DNA of 12,882 nt from an uncultured Clostridia bacterium (GTDB taxonomy: Bacteria; Bacillota; Clostridia; Oscillospirales; Acutalibacteraceae): assembly GCA_944381295.1 (NCBI GenBank), contig CALWKP010000187.1:1-12882 (forward strand), in the 5' to 3' direction. This document shows, one piece after another, positions 7,420-12,882 of the stretch. Position 1 is the stretch's first letter. Every line of letters starts with the position of its first letter. The notes beneath the pieces are model-generated. The model was not told the origin of the DNA. It searched no databases and was given only the letters and a program-made list of their open reading frames with translations. A program made the translations under genes and the position numbers.

Positions 7420-8400
7420 TCAGGACAGGTTCCCCCAACGTTCTATCGACGCACGCATGATCTCCAGGTTTTCCGGCGGATACGGCATATACTGATCCGG
7501 CGAACAGAAATATCCGCCGTCCTTTCCAAACACCCGGATCGCTTCCCGGACTTCTGCATCGATTTCCTCTGGTGTTCCCGTCATGAGGACGCTGCTCGAC
7601 ACCCCGCCATGCAGTGAGAGCCTTCCCTTCGCTGACGCCGCTACTTCTTCCCGGTTGTTCGCCGATACCTGTATCGGGTTCAGTACGTCCACACCCAAAT
7701 CCACAAAAGTATCAAACAACGGCAAAACGTGGCCGCAGCTGTGAAAATGCACCAGCACTCCCGCCTTCTTGTACACCTCGAACAGTTTCCGGTAACGCGG
7801 AACCAAAAATTCCTGGATCATTGCCGGACTCATCAGCAGGCTGGTCTGGCTGCCTAAATCGTCGCTCATATCGACCATCTCTACCCCCACCGCCAGATAA
7901 TGCCGAGCAATTCCCAATTGGAACTCCATAATTCTATCCAGAATTTCTTCCGCAAATTCTGGTTCTGTATAGAAATATTCCATCATCGCTTCCATACCGA
8001 CCAGCATATACGATTTTTCCCACAAAGTATCTCTGTGAGACCCACACAATATATAATTTTCTCGATCTTCCAGACGATCAAACTCCTCTTTTCCACGGTA
8101 AATCGCTCCGATGATCCGTTCGTCATCTGGGTCCGGCCAATGGTATTCTGCCAACTTTTCCGGTTCCGAAATCGGGCAGTAGGAAGGCAGTCCCATCAAA
8201 TCCGGATATTCCTTATGCCACTCTGTCCCCCAAATATCTGTCCACCGGCTTCCTACCGGCCGATGCAGCTCGTCAACATGACCTTCATATCCATCATGAT
8301 CCGCACCCAAATACGAAAGCGTATACGTTGGGATTTCTGTCAGAATTTTCTGATGGTTCCGGCAGCGGATCGTTTCCAGCGCCAATTCTTTTCGATTCAT
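7420..8400 (-). CDS. Uroporphyrinogen decarboxylase/MtaA-family methyltransferase
   Basis: A 326-aa TIM-barrel protein of the URO-D superfamily, most like the zinc-dependent corrinoid methyltransferases (MtaA/CmuA branch) rather than haem-pathway HemE. Seen are DMSDDLGSQTSLLMSP (178-192), HFHSCGHV (218-225) with likely zinc ligands His220 and Cys222, NPIQVSANN (241-249), LHGGVSSS (263-270) and a late Cys299 in GGYFCSPDQ that could complete an H-x-C...C site. Members move methyl groups between corrinoid proteins and thiols such as coenzyme M or methyl-tetrahydrofolate. No corrinoid protein or partner methyltransferase lies beside it, so its substrate is unknown. The start ATG has AGGAG 9 nt upstream. 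It is transcribed alone, opposite to both operons, and links to neither by obvious function. Confidence 0.82.
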   Translation of the reverse strand: MNRKELALETIRCRNHQKILTEIPTYTLSYLGADHDGYEGHVDELHRPVGSRWTDIWGTEWHKEYPDLMGLPSYCPISEPEKLAEYHWPDPDDERIIGAIYRGKEEFDRLEDRENYILCGSHRDTLWEKSYMLVGMEAMMEYFYTEPEFAEEILDRIMEFQLGIARHYLAVGVEMVDMSDDLGSQTSLLMSPAMIQEFLVPRYRKLFEVYKKAGVLVHFHSCGHVLPLFDTFVDLGVDVLNPIQVSANNREEVAASAKGRLSLHGGVSSSVLMTGTPEEIDAEVREAIRVFGKDGGYFCSPDQYMPYPPENLEIMRASIERWGNLS

Positions 8401-8465
8401 CCTGTTATTCTCCTTTTTGTCTCATCCTGTCCGGCAGGAGCTCGTTTTCTCCATTCTTTGTCCAT

Positions 8466-8494
8466 AATATACTATTGATTACCGTTTCGCACAA
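8466..8494 (-). promoter_or_regulatory. Candidate sigma-A promoter for the methyltransferase gene
   Basis: Reading the minus strand, TTGTGC (8489-8494) and TATATT (8466-8471) are exactly 17 bp apart, about 65 bp before the ATG at 8400. The -10 is 5/6 to consensus and the -35 only 3/6. A 7-bp direct repeat ACCGTTT (8481-8487 and 8494-8500 on +), with a 13-bp period, covers the -35 and could be a regulator site. Confidence 0.45.
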
Positions 8495-8533
8495 CCGTTT
8501 TTTCCGATATCCGCAACATTGAATAACTATCGC

Positions 8534-8649
8534 AATATTTTCAGATAAAACCATTCCTTTCTTTTTGTTCAAATTCCTATTCCTCTTTCCCTGTTTTTTC
8601 TGCACGAAATCTTTCCTTTTTTATCGAAAAGCGATATAATATTTTCAGA
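8534..8649. repeat. 12-bp direct repeat flanking the operon promoter
   Basis: AATATTTTCAGA occurs exactly at 8534-8545 and again at 8638-8649, 104 bp apart, about ten helical turns. The second copy begins within the -10 box. It may be a regulator binding pair or chance in AT-rich DNA. Confidence 0.45.
8622..8640 (+). promoter_or_regulatory. Candidate -10 box and overlapping operator-like inverted repeat for the nitroreductase-sel operon
   Basis: A perfect TATAAT lies at 8635-8640, 64 bp before the first ATG of the operon. The sequence 17 bp upstream (TTTCCT) is a poor -35, which suggests help from an activator or another start point. TATCG-AAAAG-CGATA (8622-8636) is a 5-bp inverted repeat that runs into the -10, where a repressor would block polymerase. 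Confidence 0.4.
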
Positions 8650-8704
8650 ATTGTAGTAGTAACCTTTTGCCGCCTGATTTCAAAATAATTGAGGAGGAAA
8701 CGCT

Positions 8705-9280
8705 ATGTTGAAAGATTTGCTGAAAAAGAACCGCAGCTATCGCGGCTATGACAAAAATGCGGTTTTAACGAAAACACAGTTGTTGGAACTGGTTGATTGC
8801 GCCCGGTATGCGCCCTCCAGCGTCAATATGCAGCCGTTAAAATACTATGTCACAAATGAAAAAGAAACTGTTGCGAAAATCCAGGCTCTCACCAAATGGG
8901 CCCGCGCTTTGCCGGAATTAAACCTTCCTTATCCCGGCCATCAGCCAACCGCCTGGATCGTCATTTGTCAGGATCTCGGAATCAGCGATTCTATCGCACG
9001 CTTCCAGAAAGACGTCGGGATCGTCGCTCAGACGATTCTTCTGGCTGCTACCGAAATGGGCTTCGGCGGCTGTATGATCGGCAACTACAATCCCAAAGAG
9101 GTCCAAAAAGCGCTGGAACTCGATGATGTTTATGTCCCCGTACTTCTGATCGCGCTTGGCAAACCTGATGAGGAAATCGTCCTCACAGAAGCGGTCAACG
9201 GCGGTTCTGTCAAATACTACCGCGACAGCGACGGCGTCCACTATGTCCCGAAACGCAAACTCGAGGATATCCTTCTGTAA
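8705..9280 (+). CDS. Nitroreductase-family flavoprotein
   Basis: A 191-aa FMN-dependent NAD(P)H oxidoreductase of the nitroreductase fold. FMN-contact motifs are NRSYRGY (residues 9-15), YAPSSVNMQPLKYYV (35-49) and GFGGCMIG (119-126). The length is normal for the short single-domain class. The natural substrate cannot be told; relatives reduce nitro compounds, quinones, flavins or metal ions. GAGGAGG at 8691-8697 is 7 nt before the ATG, one of the strongest ribosome sites in the window. It is the first gene of a tight operon with the QueG-like protein, yedF, selA and selB; its TAA shares a base with the next ATG. The context suggests a reductive step tied to selenium metabolism, but that is inference from position only. 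Confidence 0.88.
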   Translation: MLKDLLKKNRSYRGYDKNAVLTKTQLLELVDCARYAPSSVNMQPLKYYVTNEKETVAKIQALTKWARALPELNLPYPGHQPTAWIVICQDLGISDSIARFQKDVGIVAQTILLAATEMGFGGCMIGNYNPKEVQKALELDDVYVPVLLIALGKPDEEIVLTEAVNGGSVKYYRDSDGVHYVPKRKLEDILL

Positions 9281-10029
9281 TGGCGGCAGAACAACAGCTC
9301 CGGGATGCCTTGTGTGACCGTTTGTATGGACTTGGCGCCTGCGATGTCGGATTTTGCCGTCCCGACGACACCCCGGAAGGGTTGCCTTATGCCATCAGCA
9401 TTGCAGTCCGTTTGTCGGATGCAATCGTGGATGAAATAGACACCGCGCCGACCCACACCTATTTCCACCACTATCGCAGTGTCAACACCTTGATTGACCA
9501 GATTCTGCTGCAAGCTGGTATCTTCTTGCAGAGAGCAGGATTCCGCTATCTTCCCGTGGCAGCTTCCCAGAGCATCAACTTGCAGGGTTGGGAATATCAT
9601 GGACGATATTCTCACAAAAAGGCTGCTTGTCTTGCCGGAATGGGAACGATTGGCAGAAGTTCCCTGTTTCTTCACCGTAAATATGGCCCCAGGGTCCGGC
9701 TCGGTACGATTTTTACAGATTGTCCTTTGGGGGAATCGTCGCTTCCTGCACCTTCCCCCTGTGTGGATTGTTCCCTTTGTGTACAGTCCTGTCCTGCAAA
9801 AGCCATCCTCGGCCCTTTGTGGGCGCCTGGTATCCGCCGGGAAGAACTGTTTCTTCCCGATCAGTGCAGCACCTATATGAAACAGGCCTTCCAACATATC
9901 GGACGCGGGGCGGTCTGTGGAATTTGCATGAAAGTATGCCCTTATGGCACGGAAAATAAAATTGGAGGGGATTCCCTATGGCCAAAATTGTCGACGCAAA
10001 AGGAAAAAATTGTCCGATTCCCGTCGTGA
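9280..10029 (+). CDS. Two-[4Fe-4S] protein, QueG (epoxyqueuosine reductase)-like
   Basis: A 249-aa iron-sulfur protein. Residues 112-126 (HKKAACLAGMGTIGR) match the segment before the ferredoxin domain in QueG and its relatives. The first cluster motif is C161-x2-C164-x2-C167-x3-C171-P; the second uses C213-x2-C216-x3-C220-P, with C196 as a further candidate ligand. True QueG is usually longer (about 340-390 residues) and reduces epoxyqueuosine in tRNA with cobalamin. This short form lacks room for the C-terminal HEAT-like part, so the tRNA role is doubtful and it is better called a QueG-like Fe-S protein. It starts in a TAATG overlap with the nitroreductase. Its last 52 bp overlap the start of yedF, so its final residues are encoded in another frame of yedF. 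Confidence 0.8.
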   Translation: MAAEQQLRDALCDRLYGLGACDVGFCRPDDTPEGLPYAISIAVRLSDAIVDEIDTAPTHTYFHHYRSVNTLIDQILLQAGIFLQRAGFRYLPVAASQSINLQGWEYHGRYSHKKAACLAGMGTIGRSSLFLHRKYGPRVRLGTIFTDCPLGESSLPAPSPCVDCSLCVQSCPAKAILGPLWAPGIRREELFLPDQCSTYMKQAFQHIGRGAVCGICMKVCPYGTENKIGGDSLWPKLSTQKEKIVRFPS

Positions 10030-10565
10030 TGGCGAAAAAGGAAATCGATGCAGGCTGTCCGGAATTCACCGTGGAAGTGGACAACCAGACAGCTGTGGAG
10101 AATCTCAAAAAACTGGCGAAAAATCAGGGCTATTCTTCCTCAGTCAGCGAAGCTGAAGGCGTATATTACGTAGATTTTGTACAGGACTGTGAGGCATGCA
10201 ATGCCCTGCTGGACAGCGATAAACCGCAGAAATCCTGGGCAGTCTTTGTTCCGCGCGATACTGTGGGCGACGGCGCAGAAGAACTGGGGAAGTCCCTGAT
10301 GAAAATGTTCTTTTACACACTTTCGCAATCTGACGATCTGCCGGACTGCATCCTGTTCATGAACGCCGGAGTAAAACTCCCTGTGGGAGACGAGCAGGTG
10401 ATCGAGCACCTGAAATCCCTGGCGGAAAAGGGCGTCGATATCCTGGTATGCGGCACCTGCCTCAATTTTTACGGTCTTTCGCAGGACCTGAAAATCGGGA
10501 CAGTCAGCAACATGTACGATATCGTTTCCCGCATGCAAAAAGCCGATAAGGTTCTCACAGTATAA
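9978..10565 (+). CDS. yedF: Selenium metabolism protein YedF
   Basis: A 195-aa two-domain protein. Residues 1-75 are a TusA/SirA-like domain with the signature Cys12 in KNCPIPVVMAKKEI. Residues about 87-195 form a DsrE-like domain (FMNAGVKLPV, then VCGTCLNFYG with Cys158 and Cys161). This architecture is the YedF type found in selenium-using bacteria and is thought to carry persulfide or perselenide, or to help deliver selenium, though the exact role is unproven. The ATG at 9978 has GGAGGGG about 9 nt upstream, within the end of the QueG-like gene. Its stop overlaps the selA start as TAATG. The position between a redox pair and selA/selB fits selenium delivery to selenophosphate or to the molybdenum hydroxylases. 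Confidence 0.93.
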   Translation: MAKIVDAKGKNCPIPVVMAKKEIDAGCPEFTVEVDNQTAVENLKKLAKNQGYSSSVSEAEGVYYVDFVQDCEACNALLDSDKPQKSWAVFVPRDTVGDGAEELGKSLMKMFFYTLSQSDDLPDCILFMNAGVKLPVGDEQVIEHLKSLAEKGVDILVCGTCLNFYGLSQDLKIGTVSNMYDIVSRMQKADKVLTV

Positions 10566-11959
10566 TGGAAATTTCCAGAAAACAAGCAGAGCTCCTGCGC
10601 GGGTTGCCCCGGGTAGACGCCGTGATGGCGCGCCCGGAATGGAACGTTGCCCGCCAAGAGAATCCTCAAACGTTAAAAGCTGCTGTACGCAGTGTCCTGG
10701 AAAATATCCGTCAGGAGATTCAAAGCGGGAAACGTACTTCTCCGATCCTGGATTCCGAATTATCCGGTAGGATTTCCTCCTGCTATATCTCATTTTGCGG
10801 CATGCGTCCGGTCATCAATGCTACCGGGGTGATTCTCCACACCAATCTTGGACGCGCGCCGCTTTCCCGTCAGGCGGTGGAAGCCGCGCAAAGGGCCGCA
10901 TACGGATATACTGATCTGGAATTTGACCTGGATTCCGGCACACGCGCAAACCGCACAGCAGCCGTAGAAGCACTGCTGTGCCGCCTGACCGGAGCTGAGG
11001 ACGCTATCGCCGTCAACAACAACGCGGCAGCCGTTATCCTCTGTCTGGCTGTGCTGGCGAAGGGCAAGCCCGTCGCAGTTTCCCGCGGGGAACTTGTCGA
11101 GATCGGCGGCTCTTTCCGCATCCCGGAAATTTTGCAGCAAAGCGGCAGTCCACTCTTGGAAATCGGCACGACAAACCGTACTTATCTTTCCGATTACGAG
11201 AACGCCGCCGCGCAGGGTGCCGCCCTCCTGCTCAAGGTGCATTCCAGCAACTACCGCATCATCGGGTTCACCGAATCCGTTGCTATTTCAGAACTTTCCG
11301 CACTCGGCAACCGGCTTGGCCTCCCAGTTGTCCACGATGTCGGTGGCGGGCTCCTGGCGGACCTCTCTCCTTACGGAATCTGTGAAGAGCCATCTGTCTG
11401 CCAAAGCGTCAAAGATGGTGCGGATATCACCACATTCAGCGGTGACAAGCTTTTGGGCGGTCCACAATGCGGCCTTGCTGTCGGAAAACGATCCTGGATT
11501 TCCCAAATGAAGCGTCATCCACTGGCCCGAGCATTCCGTCTGGACAAAGTTACGCTGGCTTCCCTCGAAGCCACCCTGCTTTCCTACGAAAACGGACGGG
11601 AATTTGAAGAAATCCCCGTATTGTCCATGCTTTGCGCTGCGACATCCTCACTGGAACTCCGCGCACAAAAGCTATGTTCCCTTTTGCGAGGAATTGGAAT
11701 CTCCGCCCAGATTCGCGAGACGGAAGGCCAGGTAGGAGGAGGCACACTGCCCGAACATCCTCTTCCGGGCTACGGCGTTTCTTTTTCCGCAAAGTTTTCT
11801 GCGCAGGAACTGGAAGCCCGCCTTCGTCATGCTCCTGTTCCGGTGCTTGCGAGGATTTCCAAGGGACAGGTCATCTTTGATGTGCGTACCGTTCCGGAAG
11901 AACAGCTTCCTTTCCTGGTACAAGCCGTCCAATACGCCTTTTACGGAGAAAACGGATGA
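10565..11959 (+). CDS. selA: L-seryl-tRNA(Sec) selenium transferase SelA
   Basis: Pyridoxal-phosphate enzyme (464 aa, the same size as E. coli SelA) that turns seryl-tRNA(Sec) into selenocysteyl-tRNA(Sec) using selenophosphate. The N-terminal LLRGLPRVDAVM segment is the SelA-specific tRNA-binding start. INATGVILHTNLGR (84-97), FDLDSGTRANR and VNNNAAAVILCL follow. The PLP lysine is Lys295 in TFSGDKLLGGPQCGLAVGK. The gene begins in a TAATG overlap with yedF and ends in an ATGATGA overlap with selB, the classic order. Its presence means the organism should make selenoproteins; selD and selC must lie elsewhere. Confidence 0.96.
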   Translation: MEISRKQAELLRGLPRVDAVMARPEWNVARQENPQTLKAAVRSVLENIRQEIQSGKRTSPILDSELSGRISSCYISFCGMRPVINATGVILHTNLGRAPLSRQAVEAAQRAAYGYTDLEFDLDSGTRANRTAAVEALLCRLTGAEDAIAVNNNAAAVILCLAVLAKGKPVAVSRGELVEIGGSFRIPEILQQSGSPLLEIGTTNRTYLSDYENAAAQGAALLLKVHSSNYRIIGFTESVAISELSALGNRLGLPVVHDVGGGLLADLSPYGICEEPSVCQSVKDGADITTFSGDKLLGGPQCGLAVGKRSWISQMKRHPLARAFRLDKVTLASLEATLLSYENGREFEEIPVLSMLCAATSSLELRAQKLCSLLRGIGISAQIRETEGQVGGGTLPEHPLPGYGVSFSAKFSAQELEARLRHAPVPVLARISKGQVIFDVRTVPEEQLPFLVQAVQYAFYGENG

Positions 11960-12882
11960 TGAAATATTTGATTCTTGGGACAGCCGGCCATGTCGATCAT
12001 GGAAAGACGACACTTGTAAAAGCTCTGACCGGCGAGGATACCGACCGGCTTATAGAAGAAAAGCGGCGTGGGTTAACTATTGACCTGGGTTTCGCGCTGT
12101 ACCGTGACGACGGATTGGAAGCCGGAGTCATCGATGTTCCTGGGCACGAACGTTTTTTGCCGAACATGCTTTGCGGCGCCGGTTCCATAGACCTTGTGTT
12201 GTTGGTGGTCGCCGCAGACGAAGGAGTAAAGCCCCAAACCCGCGAACACTTGGACATTCTGGACGCCCTGGGGTGTCAATCTGGCATCCTGGTGCTTACC
12301 AAGACAGACCTTGCCACTCCAGAACAGATTTCCGTAACAAAGAAAAACCTTTTGCAAGAATGTGACGGGACTTTTCTCGAACATGCGCCGTGTGTTTGTG
12401 TCTCGGCCAAAACGGGAATTGGACTCGCGGAACTGCGCACCTGGATCTCCCGGCTGGCGCTGCGTCTCCCGGAACGGGATAAAGCTGCACCGTTCCGGCT
12501 TCCGGTAGACCGTGTATTTTCCGTGGAAGGTTTTGGTACTGTGGCGACTGGAACTCTCTTACAAGGGACCCTCCGGGAAGGAGAAGAAGCAGACTGTATT
12601 CCTGGAAATCATGTCCGCATCCGCGGCCTGGAAACCCATCACAGACAAATCCCGGCAGCGGTTGCCGGTCAGCGTGTCGCAGTGAACGTCAAAGGCGGCG
12701 AAATCCTTCGCGGCCAGGTCCTTGCGGAGCCAGGGACCCTTTCCCCGTCCTCTGTGATCGATATTTCTCTGCACATGCTTCGTCACACCGGGGACCCCCT
12801 GAAAAATTCGGAACGTCTGACCGTTTTCCTGCATACCGGGAAAACACTCTGCCGTGTCGTCCTGTTTGGACGGGACAGCCTT
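11956..12882 (+). CDS. selB: Selenocysteine-specific elongation factor SelB, N-terminal part (3' end cut by window)
   Basis: SelB is the GTPase that brings selenocysteyl-tRNA to UGA codons marked by a SECIS hairpin. The first 309 codons are visible and open to the window edge. GTPase motifs are G1 AGHVDHGKTTL (10-20), G2 RGLTIDLGF (38-46), G3 DVPGHERF (60-67), G4 TKTD (115-118) and G5 SAK (150-152). Elongation-factor domain II begins around residue 178 (PFRLPVDRVFSVEGFGTV). SelB proteins are about 600-640 aa, so roughly half is missing, including the winged-helix SECIS-binding end. Translation may begin at ATG 11956 or the adjacent ATG 11959; either overlaps the selA stop, so translation is coupled. 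selC often follows selB and may lie just beyond the window. Confidence 0.95.
   Translation, partial: MMKYLILGTAGHVDHGKTTLVKALTGEDTDRLIEEKRRGLTIDLGFALYRDDGLEAGVIDVPGHERFLPNMLCGAGSIDLVLLVVAADEGVKPQTREHLDILDALGCQSGILVLTKTDLATPEQISVTKKNLLQECDGTFLEHAPCVCVSAKTGIGLAELRTWISRLALRLPERDKAAPFRLPVDRVFSVEGFGTVATGTLLQGTLREGEEADCIPGNHVRIRGLETHHRQIPAAVAGQRVAVNVKGGEILRGQVLAEPGTLSPSSVIDISLHMLRHTGDPLKNSERLTVFLHTGKTLCRVVLFGRDSL

Larger units (their letters stand above)
8401..8704. other. Divergent intergenic region (304 bp)
   Basis: AT-rich gap between the divergent methyltransferase gene and the nitroreductase-sel operon. It holds a candidate promoter in each direction, a 12-bp direct repeat, a small inverted repeat and a strong ribosome site. 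No tRNA-like cloverleaf, selC or conserved small protein was recognised. Confidence 0.7.

Noticed and set aside
7380..7422. TGA of the methyltransferase gene as a selenocysteine codon
   Set aside because: The frame stays open for only 20 more codons before TAA. The added residues do not extend a known domain, and no SECIS-like hairpin with a suitable loop was seen just after it.
7900..8478. 192-codon + strand open frame opposite the methyltransferase gene
   Set aside because: It is antisense to a well-supported gene and has no family features.
7069..8704. tRNA-Sec gene (selC) in the gene-free stretches
   Set aside because: No long-variable-arm tRNA shape or terminal T-loop motif was recognised. 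The hairpins here are simple stems.

Overview
The window comes from the chromosome of an anaerobic, selenium-using, purine-degrading bacterium. It is most likely a Firmicute of the class Clostridia, of the gut Oscillospiraceae or Lachnospiraceae kind. This is inferred from strong AGGAGG-type ribosome binding sites, tightly overlapping genes, moderately GC-rich third codon positions (judged by eye) and the gene content. The species cannot be named from this stretch.

Layout. Positions 2-7068 (+) hold a purine-oxidation operon: the C-terminal part of a guanine deaminase (guaD), the three separate subunits of a xanthine dehydrogenase (xdhA molybdenum, xdhB FAD, xdhC 2x[2Fe-2S]), and a second, fused Fe-S/molybdenum hydroxylase of the selenium-dependent xanthine dehydrogenase type. 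A gene-free stretch (7069-7419) between convergent genes carries three long, nearly perfect RNA hairpins in a row and a weaker fourth; the third and fourth end in T-tracts. Positions 7420-8400 (-) encode a lone uroporphyrinogen-decarboxylase/MtaA-type methyltransferase. A 304-bp divergent intergenic region (8401-8704) follows. Positions 8705-12882 (+) hold a second, very compact operon: nitroreductase, QueG-like 8-iron ferredoxin-type protein, yedF, selA and the first 309 codons of selB. Every junction in it overlaps.

How the genes fit together. GuaD makes xanthine from guanine, and the hydroxylases oxidise purine rings (hypoxanthine, xanthine or related). Clostridial and enterobacterial enzymes of this kind are associated with a labile, non-selenocysteine selenium at the molybdenum site. 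YedF is a marker of selenium metabolism, and SelA/SelB make and decode selenocysteine. The window therefore joins both selenium-use traits, Se-cofactor hydroxylases and selenocysteine. No selenocysteine-encoding TGA was recognised here, and selD and selC (tRNA-Sec) are not visible; they may lie outside.

Most worth following up: the redox pair translationally coupled to the sel genes, the hairpin array, and the different molybdenum-site residues in the two hydroxylases.
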